5,722 bases of DNA from Verrucomicrobiia bacterium (GTDB lineage Bacteria; Verrucomicrobiota; Verrucomicrobiia; Opitutales; Opitutaceae): assembly GCA_030424825.1 (NCBI GenBank), contig JAUHWE010000333.1, positions 1 through 5,722 of the forward strand, in the 5' to 3' direction. Within the stretch, counting starts at the first letter, position 1. Every line of letters begins with the position of its first letter. The position numbers and the translations under genes are program-made. A model generated the notes under the pieces. That model was not told the origin of the DNA. It searched no databases and worked only from the letters and a program-made list of their open reading frames with translations. Below, one piece after another: positions 1 through 5,166 of the stretch.

Positions 1-308
1 CCGATGCCGTGACCCCTGTATTCAGTTTCGACATAAATGTCTTCCAAGTAGATTCCCCGCTTCCCGACAAAAGTAGAGAAATTGTAGTAGAAGATTGCGT
101 AGCCAATAGTCTCATCGCCAATAGTCGCAACAATAGCTCTTGCGGCTGGATTCGTGGAAAATAGACTCTCCTCCAAGATCGCTTCGTTGACCTCAAGAAG
201 GTGGGTGAGCTTTTCGTATGCCGCAATCGCTTGGATCATGGCGTAGATCCTTGGGATGTCACTTCTTTCAGCGGGACGAATGTCCAGTTTCTGAGTATCT
301 ATCTGCAT
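1..308 (-). CDS. GNAT family N-acetyltransferase, spermidine/diamine/thialysine acetyltransferase-like (partial, C-terminus off the window)
   Basis: Reading the minus strand from the ATG at 308-306 gives 102 open codons to the window edge, beginning MQIDTQKLDIRPAERSDIPR. The N-terminal strand plus 'IRPAxxxDI' is the usual GNAT opening. An 'IxAIAAYEKL' helix follows (about residues 25-34), then a central strand 'IGYAIFYYNFSTFVGKRGIYLEDIYV', and finally 'YRGHGIG', the start of motif A, which binds the acetyl-CoA pyrophosphate. The order and wording (A-YE, GYAIFYYNF, G-YLEDIYV, YRGHGIG) closely resemble the SAT1/SAT2-like family, whose members are about 160-170 aa, so about 60 residues lie outside the window. 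That family transfers acetyl groups from acetyl-CoA to polyamines or thialysine-type amines in the cytosol; the substrate here cannot be read from the sequence. No SD precedes the ATG and no in-frame ATG occurs just upstream. The gene is transcribed divergently from the sulfatase-like gene, with 61 bp (309-369) between them in which I see no clear promoter. Confidence 0.9.
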   Translation of the reverse strand, partial: MQIDTQKLDIRPAERSDIPRIYAMIQAIAAYEKLTHLLEVNEAILEESLFSTNPAARAIVATIGDETIGYAIFYYNFSTFVGKRGIYLEDIYVETEYRGHGI

Positions 309-369
309 GGGAGGACGGTGTTCAATTTCTCTTGCGATATCAACAACCGAGCGCTGAAGATTGAATTCG

Positions 370-1572
370 ATGAGTTCTGAGAGTAGGAATCCAAATGTGG
401 TGGTTGTCATGACGACTCAGTGGAGGGCTCAGTCAACGGGGTATGGAGGAGATGGCAACGCAGACACTCCTTTTTTGGATTCCTTGGCGGAGAAATCGAT
501 CGACTTTTATCAGGCAGTCACGCCGCACCCCTTTGGCGTTTTTGCGCGTGCCGCTTTTTTGACCGGTATCAGTTGTCCGGGGAATGGAATAGCCGACTAT
601 TTCGATCCTTTACCGGCAGATTCGAGGACTTTAGCCCATATGTATCAAGAAAGAGGATATGATACTGCCTTTTTCGGCAAGTGGCAGTTGTTTGAGAGGG
701 ACCGGAGCGCTCCGGTAGTGGGAGTCGAGCATGCGGTAATAGAGGTTCCGGAGAACAGAAGAGGAGGATTCGCGTTCTGGGAAGGATTTGAATCGGGCTT
801 TCTTCTGAACGATGGATATTATCAGGGGTCTGATTTGGGTCCTCCGACCAGAATCGAAGGCTACCAATCCGATGTGGTTGTCGGTCGTGTCGAGAATTAC
901 TTGGAGAGTCGCGAAAGTGACAATCCCCTCTTTGCCTTTGTTAGCCTGGATGCGCCGCATCCACCCTACAGCGAAAAAGCATCCGGTGTGTCGCCGCGTG
1001 ATCCCGATTCGTTGATCCTTCAAAAAGAAGTTCCGAGTACCCCGGAAGTTCGCTCAATCGCAAAGAAAGAGCTGTCGGGATACTATGCCCACATCGAGGC
1101 GACGGATCGGGCCCTTGAAAGGCTTGTTTCTGGATTGGAGGCGAATCTGGATTGGGAGAACACCATTTTCGTTTTTACTTCCGCCCATGGAGACATGCAT
1201 GGATCGCACGGACTTTTCCGAAAAGGATGGCCGCACGAGGAATCGGTGAGAGTGCCTCTTCTGTTGTCTTGGCCGAAGGTTTTCACATCGCCTCGACGGG
1301 ATCCTCTGCTTATTTCGCTGCTCGACCTAGGGCCTACTTTGCGAGGGCTTTGTTTTGAGGAAAGTGACGAAGGTTTGATTGTCCCCAGTGGGGGAGTGAA
1401 CCTAGCACCTGCGATTCACTTACGAAAGGAAGGGCCGGAGTATCAGAATATTTCCATGCCCAGTGTGCCCCCCTTCAGTAAACAGTGTCCCTACAAGTGG
1501 TCTGGGAGAAGAGCATTAGGGAAGACGGAGGTGATAAGTGACCTTGGTGAAAGTTTCACGCTGGACCATTGA
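370..1572 (+). CDS. Sulfatase-fold protein, probable catalytically inactive pseudoenzyme
   Basis: This 400 aa protein (from ATG 370) has the full scaffold of a type I sulfatase in the alkaline-phosphatase superfamily: 'PNVVVVMTTQWRAQ' (residues 8-21), 'TPFLDSLA' (33-40), 'ARAAFLTG' (59-66), 'AFFGKW' (100-105), 'PHPPY' (196-200), 'GYYAHIEATD' (237-246) and 'HGDMHGSHGL' (273-282) followed by 'EESVRVP'. Sulfatases normally cleave sulfate esters, using a formylglycine made from Cys/Ser in C/S-x-P-x-R plus a Ca2+ held by aspartates. Here the nucleophile position is Gly56 (Arg60 kept, Pro replaced by Phe58). The Asp of 'MTDQ' is Thr16, the Asp of 'SDHG' is Ala272 and the His of 'GKWH' is Gln106. 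Hydrolysis by the known mechanism therefore looks impossible, though the frame is intact. The C-terminus ends soon after a 'KWSGRRALGKTEVISDLG' segment that usually precedes several dozen more residues. No signal peptide is seen, so the protein is probably cytoplasmic. A TTG at 361 would add three residues; I prefer the ATG, with a weak GAAGA about 9 nt upstream. Family assignment is firm; role unknown. Confidence 0.85.
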   Translation: MSSESRNPNVVVVMTTQWRAQSTGYGGDGNADTPFLDSLAEKSIDFYQAVTPHPFGVFARAAFLTGISCPGNGIADYFDPLPADSRTLAHMYQERGYDTAFFGKWQLFERDRSAPVVGVEHAVIEVPENRRGGFAFWEGFESGFLLNDGYYQGSDLGPPTRIEGYQSDVVVGRVENYLESRESDNPLFAFVSLDAPHPPYSEKASGVSPRDPDSLILQKEVPSTPEVRSIAKKELSGYYAHIEATDRALERLVSGLEANLDWENTIFVFTSAHGDMHGSHGLFRKGWPHEESVRVPLLLSWPKVFTSPRRDPLLISLLDLGPTLRGLCFEESDEGLIVPSGGVNLAPAIHLRKEGPEYQNISMPSVPPFSKQCPYKWSGRRALGKTEVISDLGESFTLDH

Positions 1573-1579
1573 AGCGTGT

Positions 1580-1584
1580 AGGGT
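1580..1584 (+). promoter_or_regulatory. Possible ribosome binding site for the ferritin gene
   Basis: AGGGT lies in the short gap after the sulfatase-like stop codon. It is 7 nt (counting from AGGG) from an in-frame TTG at 1591 and 13 nt from the ATG at 1597. The spacing favours the TTG while the codon favours the ATG, and the two products differ by only two residues. It is the only purine-rich site available for this gene. Confidence 0.4.
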
Positions 1585-1596
1585 ACTTTATTGCCT

Positions 1597-2103
1597 ATGG
1601 ATATTAGTACTGAACTGGAAAAGGCGATAAACGAGCAGATCGGCATCGAGTTCTCGGCATCTTATGCCTACCTGTCGATGGCGGCCTATTTCGAACGCAA
1701 TGCGTTTGACGGGTTTGCCAAGTGGATGCATCTTCAAAGCGAAGAGGAGCGGCTGCATGCAATGAAATTCTATCAGTACCTCATTGATCGTGGAGGGGTT
1801 GCCCGTATACCTAGCATCCCTGCTCCAGATTGGGATTTTGAATCCGTCATCAAGGTTTTTGAAGCGAGCCTTGAGCAGGAAAGGGATGTGACGCGACACA
1901 TCTATGGGCTCTACAAGATCGCCCAGGATGAGTCGGACTTTGCGACGGTGTCTTTTCTGAAATGGTTTGTCGACGAGCAGGTCGAGGAGGAGAAAAGCGT
2001 ATCAGACATGATCGACAAGTTGAAGATGGCCCAAGGAAACTTGGATTCCCTCCTGCTTTTGGACCGGTATGCGATGGAACGGAAACCCGAGCGACAAGCT
2101 TAG
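1597..2103 (+). CDS. ftnA: Bacterial non-heme ferritin (ferroxidase-active iron storage protein)
   Basis: This 168 aa protein (from ATG 1597) is the usual length of bacterial ferritin (about 165 aa) and aligns end to end with E. coli FtnA from memory, at an offset of one. The ferroxidase centre is complete: Glu18, Glu51 and His54 (from 'EEERLH'), Glu95, Gln128 and Glu131 (from 'EQVEEEK'), plus the conserved Tyr25. The four-helix bundle is recognisable from 'INEQIGIEFSASYAYLSMAA', 'GFAKWMHLQSEEERLHAMKF', 'EASLEQERDVTRHIYGLYKI' and 'FLKWFVDEQVEEEKSVSDMI'. The heme-ligand Met of bacterioferritin is not evident, so FtnA is preferred over Bfr. Such proteins form 24-subunit cytoplasmic shells that oxidise Fe(II) and store it as a mineral, limiting iron toxicity. 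The gene begins 24 nt after the sulfatase-like gene on the same strand, so co-transcription is likely. No iron-regulator site is obvious. A TTG start at 1591 is an alternative. Confidence 0.95.
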   Translation: MDISTELEKAINEQIGIEFSASYAYLSMAAYFERNAFDGFAKWMHLQSEEERLHAMKFYQYLIDRGGVARIPSIPAPDWDFESVIKVFEASLEQERDVTRHIYGLYKIAQDESDFATVSFLKWFVDEQVEEEKSVSDMIDKLKMAQGNLDSLLLLDRYAMERKPERQA

Positions 2104-2135
2104 TTTTTTCAAAACTGTCTGTAAAGTATTTGAGA

Positions 2136-2157
2136 TCCTGCACGTTAATAAGCAGGA
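2136..2157. other. Inverted repeat downstream of ferritin
   Basis: TCCTGC at 2136-2141 and GCAGGA at 2152-2157 form a perfect 6 bp stem with a 10 nt loop, 33 nt after the ferritin stop. No T-run follows, so it is not a standard intrinsic terminator. It might protect the 3' end of the ferritin transcript or be chance. Confidence 0.35.
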
Positions 2158-2224
2158 CCGAGGAGTCGCGTTGTCTTTAGGAAAATGCACTCCTTCGTTG
2201 TGAAAAAGCTCTGGGGATAGGGGT

Positions 2225-2239
2225 AGGCAAGAAATGCCT
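2225..2239. other. Short hairpin in the ferritin-flgB gap
   Basis: AGGCA at 2225-2229 and TGCCT at 2235-2239 form a perfect 5 bp stem with an AGAAA loop; two G-T wobble pairs can extend it outward. It could be RNA structure in the ferritin 3' region. Function unknown. Confidence 0.3.
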
Positions 2240-2247
2240 GTAGTTGC

Positions 2248-2280
2248 TCGAGCACGAGTCTCGAAAGGTTTTTTGATTTT
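2248..2280 (+). terminator. Weak intrinsic-terminator-like element after ferritin
   Basis: TCGAG at 2248-2252 pairs with CTCGA at 2260-2264 around a 7 nt loop. AAGG and then two T-runs (2269-2274 and 2277-2282) follow. A competing 4 bp fold (CTCG 2247-2250 with CGAG 2255-2258) shares the bases. The stem is short and the T-run starts a few bases late, so termination would be inefficient. It is the best terminator candidate between the iron-storage unit and the flagellar operon. Confidence 0.35.
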
Positions 2281-2302
2281 TTAACTCATTGTCCAATATG
2301 AT
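2273..2302 (+). promoter_or_regulatory. Sigma-70-like promoter candidate upstream of flgB
   Basis: TTGATT at 2273-2278 matches TTGACA at four of six positions. TATGAT at 2297-2302 matches TATAAT at five of six, with an 18 bp spacer. Transcription would begin near 2309 and give flgB a leader of about 44 nt. The -35 box overlaps the T-run of the terminator-like element. It competes with the sigma-54-like element downstream; the sequence alone cannot say which is used. Confidence 0.35.
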
Positions 2303-2307
2303 CTTAT

Positions 2308-2324
2308 AGAGATCCATTATCTCT
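2308..2324. promoter_or_regulatory. Palindrome between the two candidate flgB promoters
   Basis: AGAGAT at 2308-2313 and ATCTCT at 2319-2324 form a perfect inverted repeat with a 5 bp centre. An overlapping alternative pairs GATCT (2300-2304) with AGATC (2310-2314). The repeat lies right after the sigma-70-like -10 box and immediately upstream of the sigma-54-like element, a position that would suit an operator. No known regulator motif is recognised. Confidence 0.3.
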
Positions 2325-2325
2325 T

Positions 2326-2341
2326 GGGCATGCCTTTTGCT
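2326..2341 (+). promoter_or_regulatory. Sigma-54 (RpoN)-type promoter candidate for the flagellar operon
   Basis: GGGCATGCCTTTTGCT matches the sigma-54 consensus TGGCACG-N4-TTGCW at all but two positions. The diagnostic GG (2327-2328) and GC (2339-2340) are exactly 10 bp apart. Sigma-54 drives early or middle flagellar genes in many bacteria. The predicted start, about 12 nt after the GC, falls at about 2352, one base before the flgB ATG, which would make the mRNA almost leaderless. A chance match in a 249 bp gap is possible but not likely for so complete a motif. Confidence 0.5.
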
Positions 2342-2352
2342 AAGCGCAGGGC

Positions 2353-2736
2353 ATGATCGATCAAATTTTAGAGCGTGAGAACTATGTCCTAGCAAAAAAG
2401 ATGCTGGACGTGTCTCAGGCCCGCCATGAGGCGATATCCGGTAATCTCGCTAATGCCGAGACACCTGGGTATAAGCGAGTCGACATCAAAGCCAATTTTT
2501 CCGAAGAGCTGAAGAAGCTAGCTAAAAGCAATGACGTAGAGTCGATATCGAAGCTTCAAACCATTCTCGAGACAGATCTGAATTCGCCTAGTGTCAGGCC
2601 AGACGGGAATAACGTCCAGCTTGATTCGGAACTGATGAAAATGAGCGAGAACGCGATGCAGTACGAGTTTCTCACTCAGTACACAGCGAACTCGATGAAG
2701 CGTATCAAGACGGCGATTACCGGTCGGGTGGAATAA
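2353..2736 (+). CDS. flgB: Flagellar basal-body proximal rod protein FlgB
   Basis: This 127 aa protein (E. coli FlgB is 138) has the N-terminal rod-protein signature 'ISGNLANAETPGYKRVDI' (about residues 28-45) after a helix of the type 'LAKKMLDVSQARHEA'. It also has the FlgB C-terminal block 'GNNVQLDSELMKMSENAMQYEFLTQ'. FlgB is a subunit of the proximal rod of the flagellar basal body, exported by the flagellar type III apparatus, and has no cleaved signal peptide. The start is well fixed: an in-frame TAA sits at 2341-2343, only 9 nt separate it from the ATG, and the next in-frame ATG (2401) would delete the N-terminal helix. AGGG at 2348-2351 is only one base from the ATG, too close to serve as an SD. 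It is first in the flgB-flgC-fliE-fliF-fliG operon and lies directly after the sigma-54-like element. Confidence 0.95.
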   Translation: MIDQILERENYVLAKKMLDVSQARHEAISGNLANAETPGYKRVDIKANFSEELKKLAKSNDVESISKLQTILETDLNSPSVRPDGNNVQLDSELMKMSENAMQYEFLTQYTANSMKRIKTAITGRVE

Positions 2737-2747
2737 GTTAAACCTAG

Positions 2748-2753
2748 AAGGAG
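2748..2753 (+). promoter_or_regulatory. Ribosome binding site of flgC
   Basis: AAGGAG, a perfect SD core, lies 9 nt before the flgC ATG and fixes that start. It is the strongest SD in the window and contrasts with flgB, fliE and fliG, which have none. Confidence 0.8.
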
Positions 2754-2762
2754 AGCGTAGAC

Positions 2763-3191
2763 ATGAATATAATGCCAGGACTTGAAAGTACCGCCTCTGC
2801 TCTCGCAGCCGAGAAGGTGCGTTTGGATGTAATTGGTCAAAACATCGCGAATGCGCATACCACCAAGGGTCCCGACGGAAAGCCGTATGCGAGGCAAATG
2901 GTTAGCTTTGAAACAAAGCTAATGGAGATAGGAACCAACTCTGATGGTAGTAAAAAAATGGGCACGGGGGTAAGCGTAAAATCGATTACACCCGATCCGA
3001 AATCAGGCCCACTCGTATACAATCCAGGCCATCCCGATGCGGATGAGAAGGGAATGGTGCGCCTCCCTAATGTGAATCTTACCCATGAAATGGTCGATAT
3101 GATCGCCGCATCAAGGAGCTATGAAGCGAACCTGCAAGTGGTAAGGACTGCAAAGCAAATGGCTCAAAACGCTCTTAGAATAGGAAGATAG
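2763..3191 (+). CDS. flgC: Flagellar basal-body proximal rod protein FlgC
   Basis: This 142 aa protein is close to the usual FlgC length (about 134-150). Residues 5-34 carry the rod/hook N-terminal region with 'LDVIGQNIANAHTT', followed by 'GPDGKPYARQMVSFE', the FlgC-type version of the motif in which TPGY is replaced by a T-T-x-G-P-D-G-x-P-Y pattern. The C-terminus 'MVDMIAASRSYEANLQVVRTAKQMAQNALRIGR' (110-142) is the conserved helix shared by axial proteins, which packs in the rod core. The central 'DPKSGPLVYNPGHPDADEKGMVRLPNVN' is also typical of FlgC. It works with FlgB in the proximal rod after export through the flagellar secretion system. It follows flgB by 26 nt with its own SD and is followed by a 37 nt spacer holding a T8 run (3197-3204). 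Confidence 0.96.
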   Translation: MNIMPGLESTASALAAEKVRLDVIGQNIANAHTTKGPDGKPYARQMVSFETKLMEIGTNSDGSKKMGTGVSVKSITPDPKSGPLVYNPGHPDADEKGMVRLPNVNLTHEMVDMIAASRSYEANLQVVRTAKQMAQNALRIGR

Positions 3192-3228
3192 CACTCTTTT
3201 TTTTGAATTTCCTGAATAGCTACAAACA

Positions 3229-3573
3229 ATGATCGAGCTAAATTCTAGTATAGGTTCCCAGCAGGCTTTCAATCAGCCGCTCGTCGAGTCGCTGAAAAAT
3301 GCGAAAACGTTTCAGCCGAAGGAGTTGGGTGAAATATCAAAGGCTGAACCAGGCCAGTCGTTCGGCAACATGATCGGCGATCTCGTCCAGAAGGTAGATG
3401 AGAAGGGCAAAGTTGCCATGGAGGAGACTAATCGGCTCCTGCTGGGAGAGACAGACAATATTCATCAATCGATGATCGCGATGCAGGAATCAGGTATCGC
3501 GTTTACGATGCTAGTCGAAGTGCGCAACAAGCTCGTTCAGTCCTATCAGGAACTGATGAAAATGCCGGTGTAA
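3229..3573 (+). CDS. fliE: Flagellar hook-basal body protein FliE (MS-ring/rod junction)
   Basis: This 114 aa protein is a normal size for FliE (about 100-115). The first 40 or so residues are variable. The C-terminal half has the family pattern: 'FGNMIGDLVQKVDEKGK' with hydrophobics spaced as in a helix, 'GETDNIHQSMIAMQESGIAFTMLVEVRNKLVQSYQELMKMPV', ending with the characteristic R-N-K-L-V...Y-x-E-L-M-K-M-x-V. FliE connects the FliF MS-ring to the FlgB rod and is an early substrate of the flagellar export gate. No SD is seen upstream of the ATG; the preceding bases are an AT-rich stretch. The alternative in-frame ATG lies far inside, so I keep 3229. The stop codon runs into an A10 tract (3572-3581) leading to the fliF SD. 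Confidence 0.94.
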   Translation: MIELNSSIGSQQAFNQPLVESLKNAKTFQPKELGEISKAEPGQSFGNMIGDLVQKVDEKGKVAMEETNRLLLGETDNIHQSMIAMQESGIAFTMLVEVRNKLVQSYQELMKMPV

Positions 3574-3585
3574 AAAAAAAATTTT

Positions 3586-3589
3586 GGAG
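3586..3589 (+). promoter_or_regulatory. Ribosome binding site of fliF
   Basis: GGAG lies 9 nt before the fliF ATG, just after the A10-T4 stretch at 3572-3585. The AT-rich flank probably keeps the site unstructured. It supports the chosen fliF start. Confidence 0.7.
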
Positions 3590-3598
3590 ACGATTTGA

Positions 3599-5161
3599 AT
3601 GGGACTAGTGAATCAATTTAAAGACCTTTGGAATCCGCTTGGAGCCAATCAGAAAGTATCTCTGATGCTAGCCGGCGGTCTCGTCGTTTTAGCGATGATC
3701 GCCCTGATGGTATGGGCGGGCCAGCCTAATATGCAATTGCTCTACGGTAATCTCAACGCGGAAGAAGCGGGGGAGATTGTAGACAAGCTTGATAGCATGG
3801 GGGAGAAATTTGAGACGGGTAAGAATGGTAACTCCATCTATGTTGAGTCGAGCAAGGTCCATCGATTGAGATGGGAGCTGGCTTCCGAGGGACTGGTTCC
3901 GTCGGGCACTGGGCCCGGATTCGAGCTTTTTGACAAAGGTAGTTTCGGAATTAGCGACTTTGTACAACGTACTAACTATCTGAGGGCAATCAAAGGAGAA
4001 CTTGAAAGAACCATCACTCAGTTCAGCGGAGTGCGTTCGGCTCGGGTGATGGTGGTTATGCCAGAGAACCGGATTATCGTAACGAGTGAGGGACGGGATC
4101 GAGCCAGCGCTTCGGTCTTTGTGGATACGAATGGCGGGATGACTTTGGCCGCAGTCAATTCCATCAGGCAACTCGTCGCCAACTCTATTCAGGCTCTGAG
4201 AGCCGACGATGTAGTAGTCGTAGATAGCGCAGGGGTAGTTTTGAGCGAAGATTTGAAAAGCGACGGACTAAACGGAGGACTTTCTAATGATGTCATAAAA
4301 TACCGGAAAGGGCTTGAGGTTTATTTTACGACCAAAGTGCAGACTATGCTCGATCGAGTATTGGGACCGCATCAGTCGGAAGTTCGCGTCGCCGTAGATG
4401 TGGATACATCATCAGTTCAAACGACTCAGAAGAGTTTCGATCCGGAAGGTGTATTGCGCTCATCGGTTGTAGAAGAGCAAAAGACATCGGAGAAAGAGTC
4501 GGATGGTTCGCTTGCCGCAGTGGCGGGTTCTACTTCCAATATTCCGAACTCCGGAAACGGTTCGGGAGGATCCTTCACCGATCGCGAGGATTCCACAGAA
4601 CAGAAGACTGAGAATTACGAAATTGGCGAGGTGGTTAGCAATCGGGTTCAAAGTCCGGGATCGATCAAGAGACTGACCGCATCGCTATTGGTATCGATGC
4701 GAACAGATAAGGAAGGAGAGGCCCAGCCTCGAAGACCCGAAGAACTTCAGGAGCTGAGACAAATCGTAATTAACGCATTGGGAATTCAATTGAACGAGGG
4801 AGAGACCGCCCAAGATCTGGTTACAGTGAATGAAATGGTTTTCGCTGTCGATCCGATCGCATTGCAGACTCAGTCTATGAACGAAGGCTTCGACCTCAAC
4901 AAATGGATTGAATTGGGGAAGAGCTTCGTCGGTTTGATCCTTGGGGCGGGTGTTATCGTATTTTTTATTCAAATGCTCAAACGGACCAAACCGCAGGAAA
5001 TTTCAATTGAAGTTCTTCAGCCAGAGCAGGTTCTGCAGAATAGAAAGCTGGAGGACAATGGAACGGTAACGCCTGAGATGCTCAATGAGCTGATTAGGCA
5101 GAAACCCGCAAACATTGGCGTCTCATTGCGTGAATGGATCGCTGAACCGGAAAGCAGATAA
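3599..5161 (+). CDS. fliF: Flagellar MS-ring protein FliF
   Basis: This 520 aa protein is a little shorter than E. coli FliF (552). A cytoplasmic N-terminus is followed by membrane segment 1 (about 20-40, 'VSLMLAGGLVVLAMIALMVW'). The YscJ/FliF ring-building domain follows (about 46-215), with 'LLYGNLNAEEAGEIVDKL', 'LASEGLVPSGTGPGFELFDK', 'FVQRTNYLRAIKGELERTI' and 'GVRSARVMVVMPE'. The FliF C-terminal periplasmic domain contains a low-complexity Gly/Ser/Asn loop (about 308-330) and 'NYEIGEVVSNRVQSPGSIKRLTASLLV'. Membrane segment 2 is at about 443-460 ('FVGLILGAGVIVFFIQML'). A cytoplasmic tail ends 'LIRQKPANIGVSLREWIAEPESR', the region that binds FliG. FliF assembles the MS-ring, the first structure of the basal body, around the export apparatus. 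All expected elements are present. It has its own SD and is followed after 5 nt by fliG, which fits translational coupling of the two interacting proteins. Confidence 0.97.
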   Translation: MGLVNQFKDLWNPLGANQKVSLMLAGGLVVLAMIALMVWAGQPNMQLLYGNLNAEEAGEIVDKLDSMGEKFETGKNGNSIYVESSKVHRLRWELASEGLVPSGTGPGFELFDKGSFGISDFVQRTNYLRAIKGELERTITQFSGVRSARVMVVMPENRIIVTSEGRDRASASVFVDTNGGMTLAAVNSIRQLVANSIQALRADDVVVVDSAGVVLSEDLKSDGLNGGLSNDVIKYRKGLEVYFTTKVQTMLDRVLGPHQSEVRVAVDVDTSSVQTTQKSFDPEGVLRSSVVEEQKTSEKESDGSLAAVAGSTSNIPNSGNGSGGSFTDREDSTEQKTENYEIGEVVSNRVQSPGSIKRLTASLLVSMRTDKEGEAQPRRPEELQELRQIVINALGIQLNEGETAQDLVTVNEMVFAVDPIALQTQSMNEGFDLNKWIELGKSFVGLILGAGVIVFFIQMLKRTKPQEISIEVLQPEQVLQNRKLEDNGTVTPEMLNELIRQKPANIGVSLREWIAEPESR

Positions 5162-5166
5162 ACGAA

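Noticed and set aside
361..363. TTG as start of the sulfatase-like gene
   Set aside because: The ATG at 370 is in frame, is the stronger codon and has a weak purine-rich site at plausible spacing. The difference is three residues.
631..1286. Open frames on the minus strand opposite the sulfatase-like gene, and similar ones opposite ferritin and fliF
   Set aside because: They overlap well-supported genes completely, show no recognisable family features and have no convincing starts. They are antisense shadows.
370..1572. Calling the sulfatase-like gene a pseudogene
   Set aside because: There is no stop, frameshift or insertion over 400 codons and the scaffold motifs are well kept. It is better described as a coding gene for a probable pseudoenzyme.
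2122..2148. Sigma-28 (FliA)-like promoter: TAAA, 15 nt, then CACGTTAA
   Set aside because: Only five of eight bases match the GCCGATAA box, it overlaps a hairpin, and it is over 200 nt from flgB. Early basal-body genes are also rarely FliA-dependent.
2189..2224. Tiny frame ATG CAC TCC ... TAG of 11 codons in the ferritin-flgB gap
   Set aside because: The purines upstream are too close to the ATG, and the peptide is too short to support without conservation data.
2348..2351. AGGG as the Shine-Dalgarno site of flgB
   Set aside because: Only one base separates it from the ATG, and an in-frame stop just upstream plus the family alignment prevent moving the start.
2177..2395. Minus-strand frame of 72 codons crossing the ferritin-flgB gap
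   Set aside because: It overlaps the 5' end of flgB and the candidate promoters, its translation resembles no family, and no SD precedes it.
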